33,139 nt of DNA from Streptomycetaceae bacterium MP113-05 (GTDB lineage: Bacteria; Actinomycetota; Actinomycetes; Streptomycetales; Streptomycetaceae), in assembly GCA_000497405.1 (NCBI GenBank), contig KI547048.1:141393-174531 (forward strand), in the 5' to 3' direction. The translations under genes and the position numbers were made by a program. Below are positions 1 to 7,253 of the stretch, piece after piece. Numbering within the stretch: position 1 is the stretch's first letter; every line of letters begins with the position of its first letter. The notes below the pieces were generated by a model, which saw only the letters and a program-made list of their open reading frames with translations, did not search any database and was not told where the DNA came from.

Positions 1-335
1 GAGACGGTCAGGAACCGCCTGACGCCCGCCAGCGCCGCGGCGTCGGCGAAGCGGACCGCCGCGTCCCGGTCGACGGTCTCCTTTCGGGCTCGGCCACTGC
101 CCGGGCCGGCCCCGGCGGCGAACACCGCGGCGTCCGCGCCCTCGAGGTGGCGGGCGACGTCTTCGACCGAGGCCGACTCCAGGTCGCAGACGACCGGCTC
201 GGCGCCCTCCGCCCTGAGGTCGGCTGCCTGCGCGGGGTTGCGGATCAGGCCCACGGCCGGGCGGCCGCGCTCGGCCAGGAGCGCTTCGAGCAACAGGGCG
301 ATCTTTCCGTGTCCACCGGCGATGACTGTGCGCAT
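1..335 (-). CDS. NAD(P)-binding SDR-like oxidoreductase, N-terminal part (cut by window edge)
   Basis: The gene reads leftward from an ATG at 335 and runs off the window, so only about 111 N-terminal residues are visible. They start MRTVIAGGHGKIA, a glycine-rich Rossmann loop (GGHGKIA, residues 7-13) typical of atypical short-chain dehydrogenases and NmrA-like NAD(P)H-binding proteins. The second half has the usual pattern: VVCDLES (acidic turn after strand 3) and ADAAVFAAGAG (strand 4 with an Ala-Gly-rich loop), followed by a helix and RRFLTV. The family binds a dinucleotide in the cytoplasm; the substrate cannot be told from this fragment, and the C-terminal half that would show a catalytic Tyr/Lys is missing. 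It lies 62 bases downstream of the amidohydrolase-like gene on the same strand, so the two may be co-transcribed. Confidence 0.8.
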   Translation of the reverse strand, partial: MRTVIAGGHGKIALLLEALLAERGRPAVGLIRNPAQAADLRAEGAEPVVCDLESASVEDVARHLEGADAAVFAAGAGPGSGRARKETVDRDAAVRFADAAALAGVRRFLTV

Positions 336-397
336 GTCTTTGACGGTACGCCTCCCCGCCGGTGCCCGGCCGACTCGAGGCGGTGCCCCCGGGAGCG

Positions 398-1726
398 TCA
401 GCCCTGGGACTGGCGAGGCAGGTCGAGTGCCACGGTGGCGAACGAGTCGCAGTACTCCCGCACGGCGCTGGTGCGGGCCACCACCCGGCCGCGGTGCACG
501 ACGATCCGGCTGTAGGCGAGGGAGAGCGCGCCGGCGACGTCTTCGCCGCGCACGGCGAGGAGCTCGGCGGGGAAGCCGGCCTCGACGCGGACCTCGGGCA
601 GTCCCATGGCCCTGCGAGCGTCGGAGCTGACGGCTTCGTACGCGGCGTCCGGCCCGGCCTCGCCGCGTGAGGCGAGCAGGTAGGCGGCCTCCAGCGGGTC
701 GCCGCGGCCGACGGGGTTGGCCGTGTCCCGAAGTGCGCCGCTGCCGGCGGCGACGGTGACGCCCGCCGAACGCAGCAGCCGGACGGGCGCGTGAGGGAGA
801 AGGCCGGGCCGTTCGAGGGCGGTGCAGCTGCCCTGGGGGAGGGCGACGACGGTGATTCCGGCGGCGGCGAGCCGTTCCGCGGCACGGGCGGCGACATCGT
901 GCGGGAGGCCGGAGAGTCCGCCGCAGGGTCCGATGGTGACCCCTGGGCGCAAGCCGCCCGCAGCGGCGGCGAGCCGGGTGAGGCGGGCCGGGTCGGCGGC
1001 GTCGGTGTGCAGGTCGACGGCGCAGCCGTGTTCTGCGGCGACGGTGAGCACGGCTTCGACGTAGCCGCCCGGGTCGGGGTCGAGGTCGGGACAGCCGCCG
1101 ACGACGTGGGCGCCCATCGTGATCGCGTCGCGCAGTATGGCCCGCTCATCCGCTCCGGCCAGCCCGGTGAGGAGGCGGGGGACGGCGACGGTGGTGAGGT
1201 GGGCGAGGCCGTGCAGGCTGTGGCGTGCGGTCAGGACCGCCTCCAGCGAGCGGAGGCCGACGACGTCGCCGATGCGTACGTGGCTGCGCAGGGCGGTGGC
1301 ACCGTGGCCGACCTGGAGCAGGGCCGCCTCGGTGGTGCGGCGCTGCACCCTTTCGGGGGCGGCGGAGGGCGGTCCGGCGACGGGGGAGCCGTCGGCGACG
1401 GCGGTCAGCGCCGTGTCGTGGTGGGCGTGCGGTTCGGCTGGGGCGGGAAGCAGCAGGTAGCCGGCGAGGTCGACGACGGTGCCCTGGTGGCCGGGGGCGG
1501 GCCCCGGGGCGCAGCGGTGTGGGCCGGTGCCGTCGGGGGAGGTTTCGGTGGAGGGGGTGGGAGGGCCGGAGAGGCTGCCCGCTGTGCCGACGGCTTCGAT
1601 CCGGCCGTCGGCGAGCCGTACGTCCACGGTGCGTCCGTCGGCGAGCCGGGCGCCGCTGAGTAGCAGCCGGGGGAGATGGGCGGTGGCGCCGCCGTTCCCG
1701 GGGCCCGGCGTACGGCTGTGGCCCAT
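398..1726 (-). CDS. Amidohydrolase / cytosine-deaminase-like protein, likely altered active site
   Basis: Start chosen at the ATG at 1726 (MGHSRTPG), which has GGGGAG just upstream; the longer frame to 1996 would run into the tRNA-Thr gene. The protein is 442 residues. It has the amidohydrolase layout: an N-terminal beta-sandwich strand set (LLLSGARLADGR, VDVRLADGRIEAVG), then the HxH metal motif as PHAHHD (H100, H102), a TIM-barrel body with DLHTD (H240), and a C-terminal sandwich return (AELLAVRG, SRIVVHRGRVV). By comparison with cytosine deaminase CodA, two later catalytic positions look changed: the SH of strand 6 reads GP near residue 266, and the metal/catalytic Asp of GSD reads G330 in AAGSGALRD. 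The family hydrolyses C-N bonds of bases or cyclic amides, but the substrate here is unknown and loss of classic catalysis is possible. Assignment to the superfamily is firm; function is not. Confidence 0.85.
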   Translation of the reverse strand: MGHSRTPGPGNGGATAHLPRLLLSGARLADGRTVDVRLADGRIEAVGTAGSLSGPPTPSTETSPDGTGPHRCAPGPAPGHQGTVVDLAGYLLLPAPAEPHAHHDTALTAVADGSPVAGPPSAAPERVQRRTTEAALLQVGHGATALRSHVRIGDVVGLRSLEAVLTARHSLHGLAHLTTVAVPRLLTGLAGADERAILRDAITMGAHVVGGCPDLDPDPGGYVEAVLTVAAEHGCAVDLHTDAADPARLTRLAAAAGGLRPGVTIGPCGGLSGLPHDVAARAAERLAAAGITVVALPQGSCTALERPGLLPHAPVRLLRSAGVTVAAGSGALRDTANPVGRGDPLEAAYLLASRGEAGPDAAYEAVSSDARRAMGLPEVRVEAGFPAELLAVRGEDVAGALSLAYSRIVVHRGRVVARTSAVREYCDSFATVALDLPRQSQG

Positions 1727-1948
1727 CGTCTCCCCAGCGGTCGAGTCGGCGGCGTGCGTCGGCGGGCCGACGAAATGATCATGGCGGCCCCGGCGTGTGA
1801 CGAGGGTACGGCGCACAGCGGGTCGCTCAGCGGAGGAGCGGAATAGTCGTACCGGCGTGGTGTGAGCCGTGCGTGACGGGAGGTCCGGGCAGCGGGGAAG
1901 AGGTGAAACGGCGTTCGGCGCGGGGGCCGGGGGCGGCGGGATACGGAT

Positions 1949-1978
1949 TTCACGTTCGACGGCGCGAGCGTGTAGTCT
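1949..1978 (+). promoter_or_regulatory. Candidate vegetative promoter for the tRNA-Thr/tRNA-Met genes
   Basis: TTCACG at 1949-1954 and TAGTCT at 1973-1978 are separated by 18 bases. The -10 box lies 11 bases before the tRNA-Thr gene, so transcription would start only a few bases upstream of the mature 5' end. This is inferred from resemblance to TTGACA/TATAAT-type actinobacterial promoters. Confidence 0.5.
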
Positions 1979-1989
1979 CTTCATCGCTC

Positions 1990-2062
1990 GCCCCAATAGC
2001 TCAGTCGGCAGAGCGTCTCCATGGTAAGGAGAAGGTCAACGGTTCGATTCCGTTTTGGGGCT
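1990..2062 (+). tRNA. tRNA-Thr (anticodon GGT)
   Basis: This 73-base cloverleaf has acceptor arms GCCCCAA (1990-1996) and TTGGGGC (2055-2061), then discriminator T. The anticodon stem is TCTCC/GGAGA around loop ATGGTAA, giving anticodon GGT, which reads ACC and ACT. The T-arm has the standard TTCGATT loop. No CCA is encoded, as is usual for many Streptomyces tRNAs. It is followed 52 bases later by tRNA-Met and then rpmG, a gene order also seen in mycobacteria. Confidence 0.96.
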
Positions 2063-2114
2063 CTGGTGTGTGAGGTCTTCCGTTCGGCGACGGAGGGAGG
2101 ACGCAACATACCGC

Positions 2115-2187
2115 GGCGGCGTAGCTCAGTCGGTAGAGCAAACGGCTCATAATCGTTGTGTCACCGGTTCAAGTCCGGTCGCCGCTA
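2115..2187 (+). tRNA. tRNA-Met, elongator (anticodon CAT)
   Basis: The acceptor stem is GGCGGCG (2115-2121) with CGCCGCT (2180-2186), including a G1-T72 wobble, and discriminator A. The anticodon stem is AACGG/TCGTT around loop CTCATAA, giving CAT. The initiator hallmarks (three G-C pairs at the base of the anticodon stem and a mismatched first pair) are absent, so it is not tRNA-fMet. A CAT anticodon could also mark a lysidine-modified tRNA-Ile, but the stem sequence and the Thr-Met-rpmG neighbourhood favour elongator Met. No CCA is encoded. Confidence 0.93.
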
Positions 2188-2197
2188 CTTCACTGAC

Positions 2198-2235
2198 AGT
2201 AGCCGATTGTGGGCTCGGTCCTCCGATCGGCTACT
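2198..2235 (+). repeat. 10-bp inverted repeat between tRNA-Met and rpmG
   Basis: AGTAGCCGAT (2198-2207) and ATCGGCTACT (2226-2235) are perfect inverted copies with an 18-base spacer. The dyad starts 10 bases after the tRNA and ends 43 bases before the rpmG start. It could be the terminator or 3' processing stem of the tRNA transcript, or an operator: the segment also holds a weak promoter-like TTGTGG with TACTCT 19 bases on. Which role applies cannot be decided from sequence alone. Confidence 0.6.
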
Positions 2236-2278
2236 CTTCCTGCGTTGAAACCCGTCCCATCCGTCAAGGAGCACTCAC

Positions 2279-2443
2279 GTGGCTGCCACAGACGTCCGCC
2301 CGAAGATCACGCTGGCCTGCGTGGAGTGCAAGGAGCGGAACTACATCACCAAGAAGAACCGGCGCAACAACCCGGATCGCATGGAGATGAAGAAGCACTG
2401 CCCGCGCTGCAAGTCGCACACCGCGCACCGCGAGACGCGCTGA
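2279..2443 (+). CDS. rpmG: 50S ribosomal protein L33, zinc-binding (C+) type
   Basis: The 54-residue protein starts at a GTG preceded by AAGGAG at good spacing. It is small, Lys/Arg-rich and carries two Cys pairs, CVEC and CPRC, that form the zinc ribbon, so this is the C+ form rather than the Cys-free form induced on zinc starvation. L33 sits near the E site of the large ribosomal subunit. It follows tRNA-Thr and tRNA-Met and precedes a hadA/hadB-like pair, matching the mycobacterial rpmG2-hadABC order. A strong hairpin 14 bases after the stop separates it from the downstream genes. Confidence 0.97.
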   Translation: MAATDVRPKITLACVECKERNYITKKNRRNNPDRMEMKKHCPRCKSHTAHRETR

Positions 2444-2457
2444 GTAATCTCCGCATG

Positions 2458-2487
2458 TGAGGCCGCTCCCGACCGGGGGCGGCCTCA
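2458..2487 (+). terminator. Hairpin terminator after rpmG
   Basis: TGAGGCCGCTCCC (2458-2470) pairs with GGGGGCGGCCTCA (2475-2487) around the tetraloop GACC, 13 base pairs with one T-G wobble. There is no long T tract, as is common for actinobacterial intrinsic terminators. Confidence 0.85.
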
Positions 2488-2608
2488 CGTCGTTTCTCTT
2501 CCGGGGCCGGGCGGGCAGTAGTGGGTGCACCTCACGTGCGCAGCGCACGCGACGCTCGGTTCCGCATGCACCACTCAAGACGCAGGCACGATCAGGAGGC
2601 CCTGACCC

Positions 2609-3070
2609 ATGGCGCTCGACCAGTCGTTCGTCGGGCGGAGCTATCCGCCTACCCGGTCGTACGAGGTCGGCCGGGAGAAGATCCGCGAGTTCGCCGAGGC
2701 GATCGGTGACGACAACCCGGCGTACACCGATGCGGAGGCTGCCGCGAAGCTGGGGCATGCGGACGTGATCGCGCCGCCGACTCTCGTCTTCGCCTTCGTC
2801 GGCCGGGTGGCGCTGGAGGTCGTGGAAGACCCGAAGCTCGGCCTGGACTACAGCCGAGTCGTCCACGGTGACCAGAAGTTTGCCTACAGTCGGCCGGTGC
2901 GGGCGGGTGACCGTCTGACGGTCACTTCGACCATCGAGTCGATCAGGTCCATGGCGGGGAACGACGTACTGGACGTGCGCGGGGACGTGCACGACGAGGT
3001 CGGCGAGCATGTGGTGACCGCATGGACGAAGCTGGTGGCGCGGGCCGCCGAGGAGGGCGGGGAACGATGA
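2609..3070 (+). CDS. MaoC-like dehydratase N-terminal domain protein, HadA-like subunit
   Basis: This 153-residue hot-dog-fold protein begins at an ATG preceded by AGGAGG. It matches the FAS1-like/MaoC N-terminal dehydratase family (UPF0336) to which mycobacterial HadA belongs. In HadA/HadB heterodimers HadA stabilises the acyl chain and HadB supplies the catalytic residues. Here the hydratase loop reads GDDNPAYTD (residues 33-41), with Tyr39 where the catalytic His would be, consistent with a non-catalytic HadA-type partner. The stop codon overlaps the next start as ATGA (3067-3070), so the two subunits are translationally coupled. In mycobacteria HadAB dehydrates 3-hydroxyacyl-ACP in mycolate synthesis. 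Streptomyces makes no mycolates, so the substrate here is open. Confidence 0.9.
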   Translation: MALDQSFVGRSYPPTRSYEVGREKIREFAEAIGDDNPAYTDAEAAAKLGHADVIAPPTLVFAFVGRVALEVVEDPKLGLDYSRVVHGDQKFAYSRPVRAGDRLTVTSTIESIRSMAGNDVLDVRGDVHDEVGEHVVTAWTKLVARAAEEGGER

Positions 3071-3501
3071 CCGCAGCGATCGCCTACTCCGACGTCGAGG
3101 TCGGCACCGAACTGCCGGCGCAGACCTTCCCCGTGACGCGCGAGAGCCTGGTGCGCTACGCGGGGGCGTCCGGCGACTTCAACCCGATTCACTGGAACGA
3201 GCGATTCGCCACCGAAGTGGGCCTGCCGGACGTCATCGCGCACGGCATGTTCACCATGGCCGAGGCGGCCCGCGTCGTGACCGACTGGGTCGGTGACCCG
3301 GGCGCCGTTCGCGAGTACGGTGTGCGGTTCACCAAGCCGGTCGTGGTGCCGGACGACGGTCGGGGCGCTCGTATCGAGGTCTCCGGCAAAGTCGCGGTCA
3401 AGCTGGACGACGACGCCCGCACGGTCCGCGTGGACCTGACGGTGACCAGCGACGGCAAGAAAGTGCTCGGCATGTCCCGCGCCGTGGTCGCCCTGGCCTG
3501 A
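3067..3501 (+). CDS. MaoC family dehydratase, catalytic HadB-like subunit
   Basis: Start chosen at the ATG at 3067, which overlaps the upstream stop by four bases; this gives 144 residues. The single hot-dog domain carries the R-hydratase motif as GDFNPIHWN: Asp37 and His42 in D-x4-H spacing, the catalytic dyad of MaoC and HadB enzymes. The C-terminal half has the expected strands (VRFTKPVVVPD, IEVSGKVAV, VRVDLTVTSDGK). The reaction of the family is reversible hydration of 2-enoyl thioesters (CoA or ACP). With the upstream partner it should form a heterodimer. The order rpmG-hadA-hadB is conserved with mycobacteria, but I see no third hadC-like gene; murB follows after 43 bases. Confidence 0.92.
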   Translation: MTAAIAYSDVEVGTELPAQTFPVTRESLVRYAGASGDFNPIHWNERFATEVGLPDVIAHGMFTMAEAARVVTDWVGDPGAVREYGVRFTKPVVVPDDGRGARIEVSGKVAVKLDDDARTVRVDLTVTSDGKKVLGMSRAVVALA

Positions 3502-3544
3502 GGGGGGCGCCGGGGCCTTCGCTCACGGGTCGGAACGTACTCTG

Positions 3545-4606
3545 GTGCGCGTGCAGGAACTCCTCGATGCCCCGCTGGCCCCCCTGACCACCTTCCGGCT
3601 CGGCGGCCCCGCCGCACGTCTGCTGACCGCCACCACCGACGACGAGGTGGTGGCGGCGGTGCGCGAGGCCGACGACTCCGCTACGCCGCTGCTGATCGTC
3701 GGCGGCGGCAGCAACCTCGTCATCGCCGACGAGGGCTTCCCCGGCACCGCCCTGCGCATCGCCACCACCGGCTTCGACCTGGACGGCACCCGGCTGGAGC
3801 TCGCCGCCGGCGAGAACTGGTCGGAGGCGGTGGCCCGCACTGTCGAGGCGGGGTTGGCCGGCATCGAGTGCCTGGCCGGCATCCCCGGCTCGGCGGGCGC
3901 GACGCCGATCCAGAACGTCGGCGCGTACGGCCAGGAGGTGTCCGCAACGGTCACCGAGGTCGTCGCGTACGACCGCCGCGCCCGGGAGACTCTCGTCATC
4001 CCGAACGACGAGTGCGGTTTCGCCTACCGGCACAGCCGCTTCAAGGCAGACCCGTCGCGTTTCGTCGTGCTCCGGGTCCGGTTCGCGCTCGACGAGGCCG
4101 ACGGCATGTCGGCGCCGCTGAAGTACGCCGAGACGGCCCGTGTGCTCGGCGTCCGGCCCGGCGACCGCGTCCCGGCCGCCACCGCCCGCGAAACCGTGCT
4201 CGAACTCCGTGCCGGGAAGGGCATGGTGCTGGACCCAGAGGATCACGACACCTGGTCCGCCGGTTCCTTCTTCACCAACCCCGTCCTCGACGACGCCCAG
4301 CACGCCGCATTCCTCGCACGTGTCGCGGAGCGGCTCGGCCCCGACGTCGCACCGCCCGCGTTCGCCGCGGCGGACGGCCGTACGAAGACCTCCGCCGCCT
4401 GGCTGATCGACCGGGCCGGCTTCACCAAGGGCTACGGCACCGGCCGGGCGCGCATCTCCAGCAAGCACACCCTCGCCCTCACCAACCGCGGCGGGGCCAC
4501 CACCGGGGACCTGCTCGCCCTCGCCCGCGAAGTGCGGGCGGGCGTCCACGACGCTTTCGGCGTCACTCTCGTCAACGAGCCGGTGACGGTCGGCTGCACG
4601 CTCTGA
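3545..4606 (+). CDS. murB: UDP-N-acetylmuramate dehydrogenase (UDP-N-acetylenolpyruvoylglucosamine reductase)
   Basis: MurB reduces the enolpyruvyl group of UDP-GlcNAc-enolpyruvate with NADPH to give UDP-MurNAc, the second committed step of peptidoglycan precursor synthesis in the cytoplasm. The frame gives 353 residues from GTG at 3545; a second GTG at 3551 is equally possible. FAD-binding features are in order: TTFRLGGPA near the N-terminus, GGGSNLVIADEGFPG (pyrophosphate loop) and IPGSAGATPIQNVGAYGQEV. The substrate-binding C-terminal domain has SAGSFFTNP, whose Ser241 corresponds to the proton-donating serine of the family. The end VNEPVTVGC is typical. It is convergent with add across a 64-base spacer. 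Confidence 0.96.
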   Translation: MRVQELLDAPLAPLTTFRLGGPAARLLTATTDDEVVAAVREADDSATPLLIVGGGSNLVIADEGFPGTALRIATTGFDLDGTRLELAAGENWSEAVARTVEAGLAGIECLAGIPGSAGATPIQNVGAYGQEVSATVTEVVAYDRRARETLVIPNDECGFAYRHSRFKADPSRFVVLRVRFALDEADGMSAPLKYAETARVLGVRPGDRVPAATARETVLELRAGKGMVLDPEDHDTWSAGSFFTNPVLDDAQHAAFLARVAERLGPDVAPPAFAAADGRTKTSAAWLIDRAGFTKGYGTGRARISSKHTLALTNRGGATTGDLLALAREVRAGVHDAFGVTLVNEPVTVGCTL

Positions 4607-4622
4607 CCCGCGAGCCGGCGTC

Positions 4623-4655
4623 GAAGTCAGGCAGAAGTCAGGCAGAAGTCAGGCA
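4623..4655 (+). repeat. Three tandem copies of an 11-bp unit
   Basis: GAAGTCAGGCA occurs three times head to tail without change (4623-4633, 4634-4644, 4645-4655), in the short spacer between the convergent ends of murB and add. The unit is not palindromic. The copies are identical, which suggests recent slippage duplication, or a spaced binding site since 11 bases is close to one helical turn. Confidence 0.95.
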
Positions 4656-4670
4656 AAGCGGGGCCGGGCG

Positions 4671-5696
4671 TCAGCCGGTCGCCGGGGCGGCCAGCCAGGC
4701 GTCGATGTCGTCGAGCATCTCCCGCCGGGCTCCTTCGGGTGCGACAGAGCCGCGGATCGACTGGCGGGCCAGTTCGGCCAGTTCTGCGTCGGTGAAGCCG
4801 TGCGCGTCCCGGGCGAGGTCGTACTGGGCGGCGAGGCGCGAGCCGAACAGCAGCGGGTCGTCGGCGCTCAGGGCCATCGGCACGCCCGCGTCCCACAGGG
4901 TGCGCAGCGGCACGTCCTCGGGCTTGTCGTAGACGCCCAGTGCCACGTTGGACGCCGGGCACACCTCGCAGGTCACGCCGCGTTCCGCGAGGCGCCCCAG
5001 CAGCCGCGCGTCCTCCGCGGCGCGCACGCCATGGCCGACGCGGAAGGCGTGCAGGTCGTCCAGGCAGTCCCGGACGCTGTGAGGGCCGGACAGCTCTCCG
5101 CCGTGCGGTGCGGCGATCAGCCCGCCGTCCCGGGCGATGGCGAACGCACGATCGAAGTCGCGCGCGAAGCCGCGGCGTTCGTCGTTGGACAGCCCGAAGC
5201 CGACGATGCCGCGGTCGCTGTAGCGGACGGCCAGCCGGGCGAGTGTACGGGCGTCCAGCGGGTGCTTCATACGGTTCGCGGCGACCAGGACCCGGATGCC
5301 GAGGCCGGTCTCGCGCATCGCCCGGTCGACCGCGTCCAGAATGATCTCCAGCGCCGGGATCAGCCCGCCCAGCCGCGGTGCGTACGAGGTGGGGTCGACC
5401 TGGATCTCCAGCCACCGCGACCCGTCCCGCACATCCTCCTCGGCGGCCTCCCGCACCAGTCGCTGGATGTCCTCCGGTGCACGCAGACAGGAGCGGGCGG
5501 CGTCGTAGAGGCGCTGGAAGCGGAACCAGCCGCGTTCGTCCGTGGCACGCAGTTTCGGCGGCTCGGCGCCCCGCAGCGCCTCCGGCAGGTGGACGCCGTA
5601 CTTGTCGGCGAGCTCCAGCAGGGTGCTCGGCCGCATGGAACCGGTGAAGTGCAGGTGCAGGTGGGCCTTGGGGAGCGAACGTACCTCTCGTGCCAT
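4671..5696 (-). CDS. add: Adenosine deaminase family protein
   Basis: Read leftward from ATG at 5696, 341 residues. The family converts adenosine (or deoxyadenosine) to inosine and ammonia in purine salvage. Metal and catalytic motifs are in the expected order: KAHLHLHFTGS (H14 and H16 as the first zinc ligands), PHGGE (His ligand and catalytic Glu), VGHGVRAAED (catalytic His) and SADDP (zinc-binding Asp pair). The ribose-contacting Asp that often follows HxH is Thr in HFTGS, so the exact nucleoside preference is less certain than the chemistry. It lies downstream of the aminotransferase gene on the same strand with strong hairpins between, so it probably has its own promoter. Confidence 0.9.
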   Translation of the reverse strand: MAREVRSLPKAHLHLHFTGSMRPSTLLELADKYGVHLPEALRGAEPPKLRATDERGWFRFQRLYDAARSCLRAPEDIQRLVREAAEEDVRDGSRWLEIQVDPTSYAPRLGGLIPALEIILDAVDRAMRETGLGIRVLVAANRMKHPLDARTLARLAVRYSDRGIVGFGLSNDERRGFARDFDRAFAIARDGGLIAAPHGGELSGPHSVRDCLDDLHAFRVGHGVRAAEDARLLGRLAERGVTCEVCPASNVALGVYDKPEDVPLRTLWDAGVPMALSADDPLLFGSRLAAQYDLARDAHGFTDAELAELARQSIRGSVAPEGARREMLDDIDAWLAAPATG

Positions 5697-5716
5697 CCCC
5701 TGATCCTGCTACACGG

Positions 5717-5755
5717 GAGCCCCCGTCCGGAACCGCATTCCCCGGACGGGGGCTC
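5717..5755 (-). terminator. Hairpin between aminotransferase and add genes (distal)
   Basis: GAGCCCCCGTCCGG (5717-5730) and CCGGACGGGGGCTC (5742-5755) form a perfect 14-bp stem with an 11-base loop. It lies between the end of the aminotransferase gene and the start of add, both on the minus strand, so it probably ends the aminotransferase transcript. Confidence 0.8.
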
Positions 5756-5767
5756 GCCCGAAAGCCC

Positions 5768-5795
5768 GGCCGTACGTCCCGCAGGACGTACGGCC
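5768..5795 (-). terminator. Hairpin immediately after the aminotransferase gene
   Basis: GGCCGTACGTCC (5768-5779) and GGACGTACGGCC (5784-5795) form a perfect 12-bp stem with loop CGCA. It sits 12 bases past the aminotransferase stop and forms a tandem pair with the hairpin at 5717-5755. Confidence 0.8.
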
Positions 5796-5807
5796 CGGCC
5801 GACGGGG

Positions 5808-7046
5808 TCAGTCGCGCGCCTCGGCCAGCAGCTTCTGGATCCGGGAGACGCCCTCGACGAGGTCCTCGTCGCCCAGGGCGTAGGACAGCCGCACGTAGCC
5901 GGGGGTGCCGAAGGCCTCGCCCGGTACGACGGCGACCTCCACCTCCTCCAGGATCACCTCGGCGAGCTCGACCGAGGTGGCCGGGCGCTTCCCCCGGATC
6001 TCCTTGCCCAGCACGCCCCTGACCGAGGGGTAGACGTAGAACGCACCCTCCGGTTCGGGGCACAGCACGCCCTCGATCTCGTTCAGCATCCGCACGATGG
6101 TGCGGCGCCGCCGGTCGAAGGCCTCGCGCATCATCGCGACCGCGTCCAGGTCACCGGTGAGCGCGGCGATCGCAGCGACCTGCGCGACGTTGCTCACGTT
6201 GGAGGTGGCGTGCGACTGCAGGTTGGTCGCAGCCTTCACGACGTCCTTGGGCCCCACGACCCAGCCCACCCGCCAGCCCGTCATGGCGTACGTCTTGGCC
6301 ACACCGTTGACGACGATGCACTTGTCCGCCAGCTCCGGCACCGCCACCGGCAGCGAGGTGAACTGCGCGTCGCCGTAGACCAGGTGTTCGTAGATCTCGT
6401 CGGTCAGCACCCAGAGGCCGTGCTCGGCGGCCCAGCGGCCCACGGCCTCCGTCTGCTCCCGGCTGTAGACCGCGCCGGTCGGGTTCGACGGGGAGACGAA
6501 GACCACCATCTTGGTGCGCTCGGTGCGTGCCGCCTCCAGCTGCTCCACGGTCACCCGGTAGCCGCTGGACTCGTCTGCGACGATCGGCACCGGTACGCCG
6601 CCCGCGAGCTGGATGGACTCCGGGTAGGTGGTCCAGTACGGCGCGGGGACGATCACCTCGTCACCCGGGTCGAGGGTCGCTGCGAAGGCCTCGTAGATGG
6701 CCTGCTTGCCGCCGTTGGTCACCAGGACGTTCGCGGCCTCGATCTGGTAGCCGGAGTCGCGCAGCGTCTTGTCGACGATCGCCGCCTTGAGCTCCGGCTG
6801 CCCGCCGGCCGGCGAGTAGCGGTGGTTCTTCGGGTCGCGGCAGGCCTCGACCGCCGCTTCGACGACGTAGTCGGGCGTCGGGAAGTCCGGCTCGCCGGCG
6901 CCGAAGCCGATCACCGGGCGCCCGGCGGCCTTGAGGGCCTTCGCCTTGGCGTCGACGGCGAGCGTCGCGGACTCGGAGATCGACCCGATGCGGGCCGACA
7001 CGCGTCGTTCGGTAGGAGACTGTGCGGAAGGGGTAGCAGCGGTCAT
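5808..7046 (-). CDS. aspC: Pyridoxal-phosphate-dependent class I aminotransferase (aspartate type)
   Basis: Start chosen at ATG 7046 ([10 protein letters not shown]), giving 412 residues; the longer frame to 7280 would cross the tRNA-Trp gene. The enzyme transfers an amino group between aspartate (or a related amino acid) and 2-oxoglutarate in the cytoplasm. Class I fold-type features are in order: [13 protein letters not shown] near the N-terminus, [25 protein letters not shown] (cofactor phosphate loop), [10 protein letters not shown] (the NPTG substrate loop), [11 protein letters not shown] (Asp that pairs with the pyridine nitrogen), [16 protein letters not shown] (Schiff-base Lys) and [16 protein letters not shown] C-terminal Arg. 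It resembles the subgroup I-gamma aspartate or aspartate/prephenate aminotransferases, so the gene symbol is tentative. Confidence 0.9.
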   Translation of the reverse strand: MTAATPSAQSPTERRVSARIGSISESATLAVDAKAKALKAAGRPVIGFGAGEPDFPTPDYVVEAAVEACRDPKNHRYSPAGGQPELKAAIVDKTLRDSGYQIEAANVLVTNGGKQAIYEAFAATLDPGDEVIVPAPYWTTYPESIQLAGGVPVPIVADESSGYRVTVEQLEAARTERTKMVVFVSPSNPTGAVYSREQTEAVGRWAAEHGLWVLTDEIYEHLVYGDAQFTSLPVAVPELADKCIVVNGVAKTYAMTGWRVGWVVGPKDVVKAATNLQSHATSNVSNVAQVAAIAALTGDLDAVAMMREAFDRRRRTIVRMLNEIEGVLCPEPEGAFYVYPSVRGVLGKEIRGKRPATSVELAEVILEEVEVAVVPGEAFGTPGYVRLSYALGDEDLVEGVSRIQKLLAEARD

Positions 7047-7139
7047 GCCGTCATCGTTGCAGACCCGGCCGGGTGGCCGCAGCAGGGTGTGGAGCCGGTC
7101 ACGCCGGACTGTGCCCGGCCGGTCCGCGGACAGGTGGTG

Positions 7140-7169
7140 TTCGACGGCGGGCTGCGGAGCACGTACACT
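7140..7169 (+). promoter_or_regulatory. Candidate promoter upstream of tRNA-Trp/secE/nusG (distal)
   Basis: TTCGAC (7140-7145) and TACACT (7164-7169) are spaced by 18 bases on the plus strand, giving a predicted start near 7176, about 78 bases before tRNA-Trp. The -10 hexamer is identical to that of the candidate rpoB promoter at 12062-12067. Confidence 0.5.
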
Positions 7170-7211
7170 CATCCGTCGTCGGCCCTCGAACGATCGCTCC
7201 GCGCTGCGCAC

Positions 7212-7240
7212 TGCATGCAGTGGCTCGGATGCGGTAGGTT
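7212..7240 (+). promoter_or_regulatory. Candidate promoter upstream of tRNA-Trp (proximal)
   Basis: TAGGTT (7235-7240) resembles a -10 box 14 bases before the tRNA; TGCATG 17 bases upstream is a poor -35 match. It could be a second start point for the tRNA. Confidence 0.35.
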
Positions 7241-7253
7241 GGGGGGACCACAA

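Noticed and set aside
1727..1996. N-terminal extension of the amidohydrolase-like gene by 90 codons
   Set aside because: It overlaps tRNA-Thr and its promoter, is Pro/Arg-rich without family match, and the ATG at 1726 has a good ribosome binding site.
2115..2187. tRNA with CAT anticodon as initiator tRNA or tRNA-Ile2
   Set aside because: The initiator G-C pairs and mismatched first pair are absent, and stem sequence and gene order fit elongator Met.
2521..2608. Dyad CGTGC/GCACG and imperfect flanking repeat upstream of the hadA-like gene
   Set aside because: Short, imperfect and G/C-rich; such matches are expected by chance in this composition.
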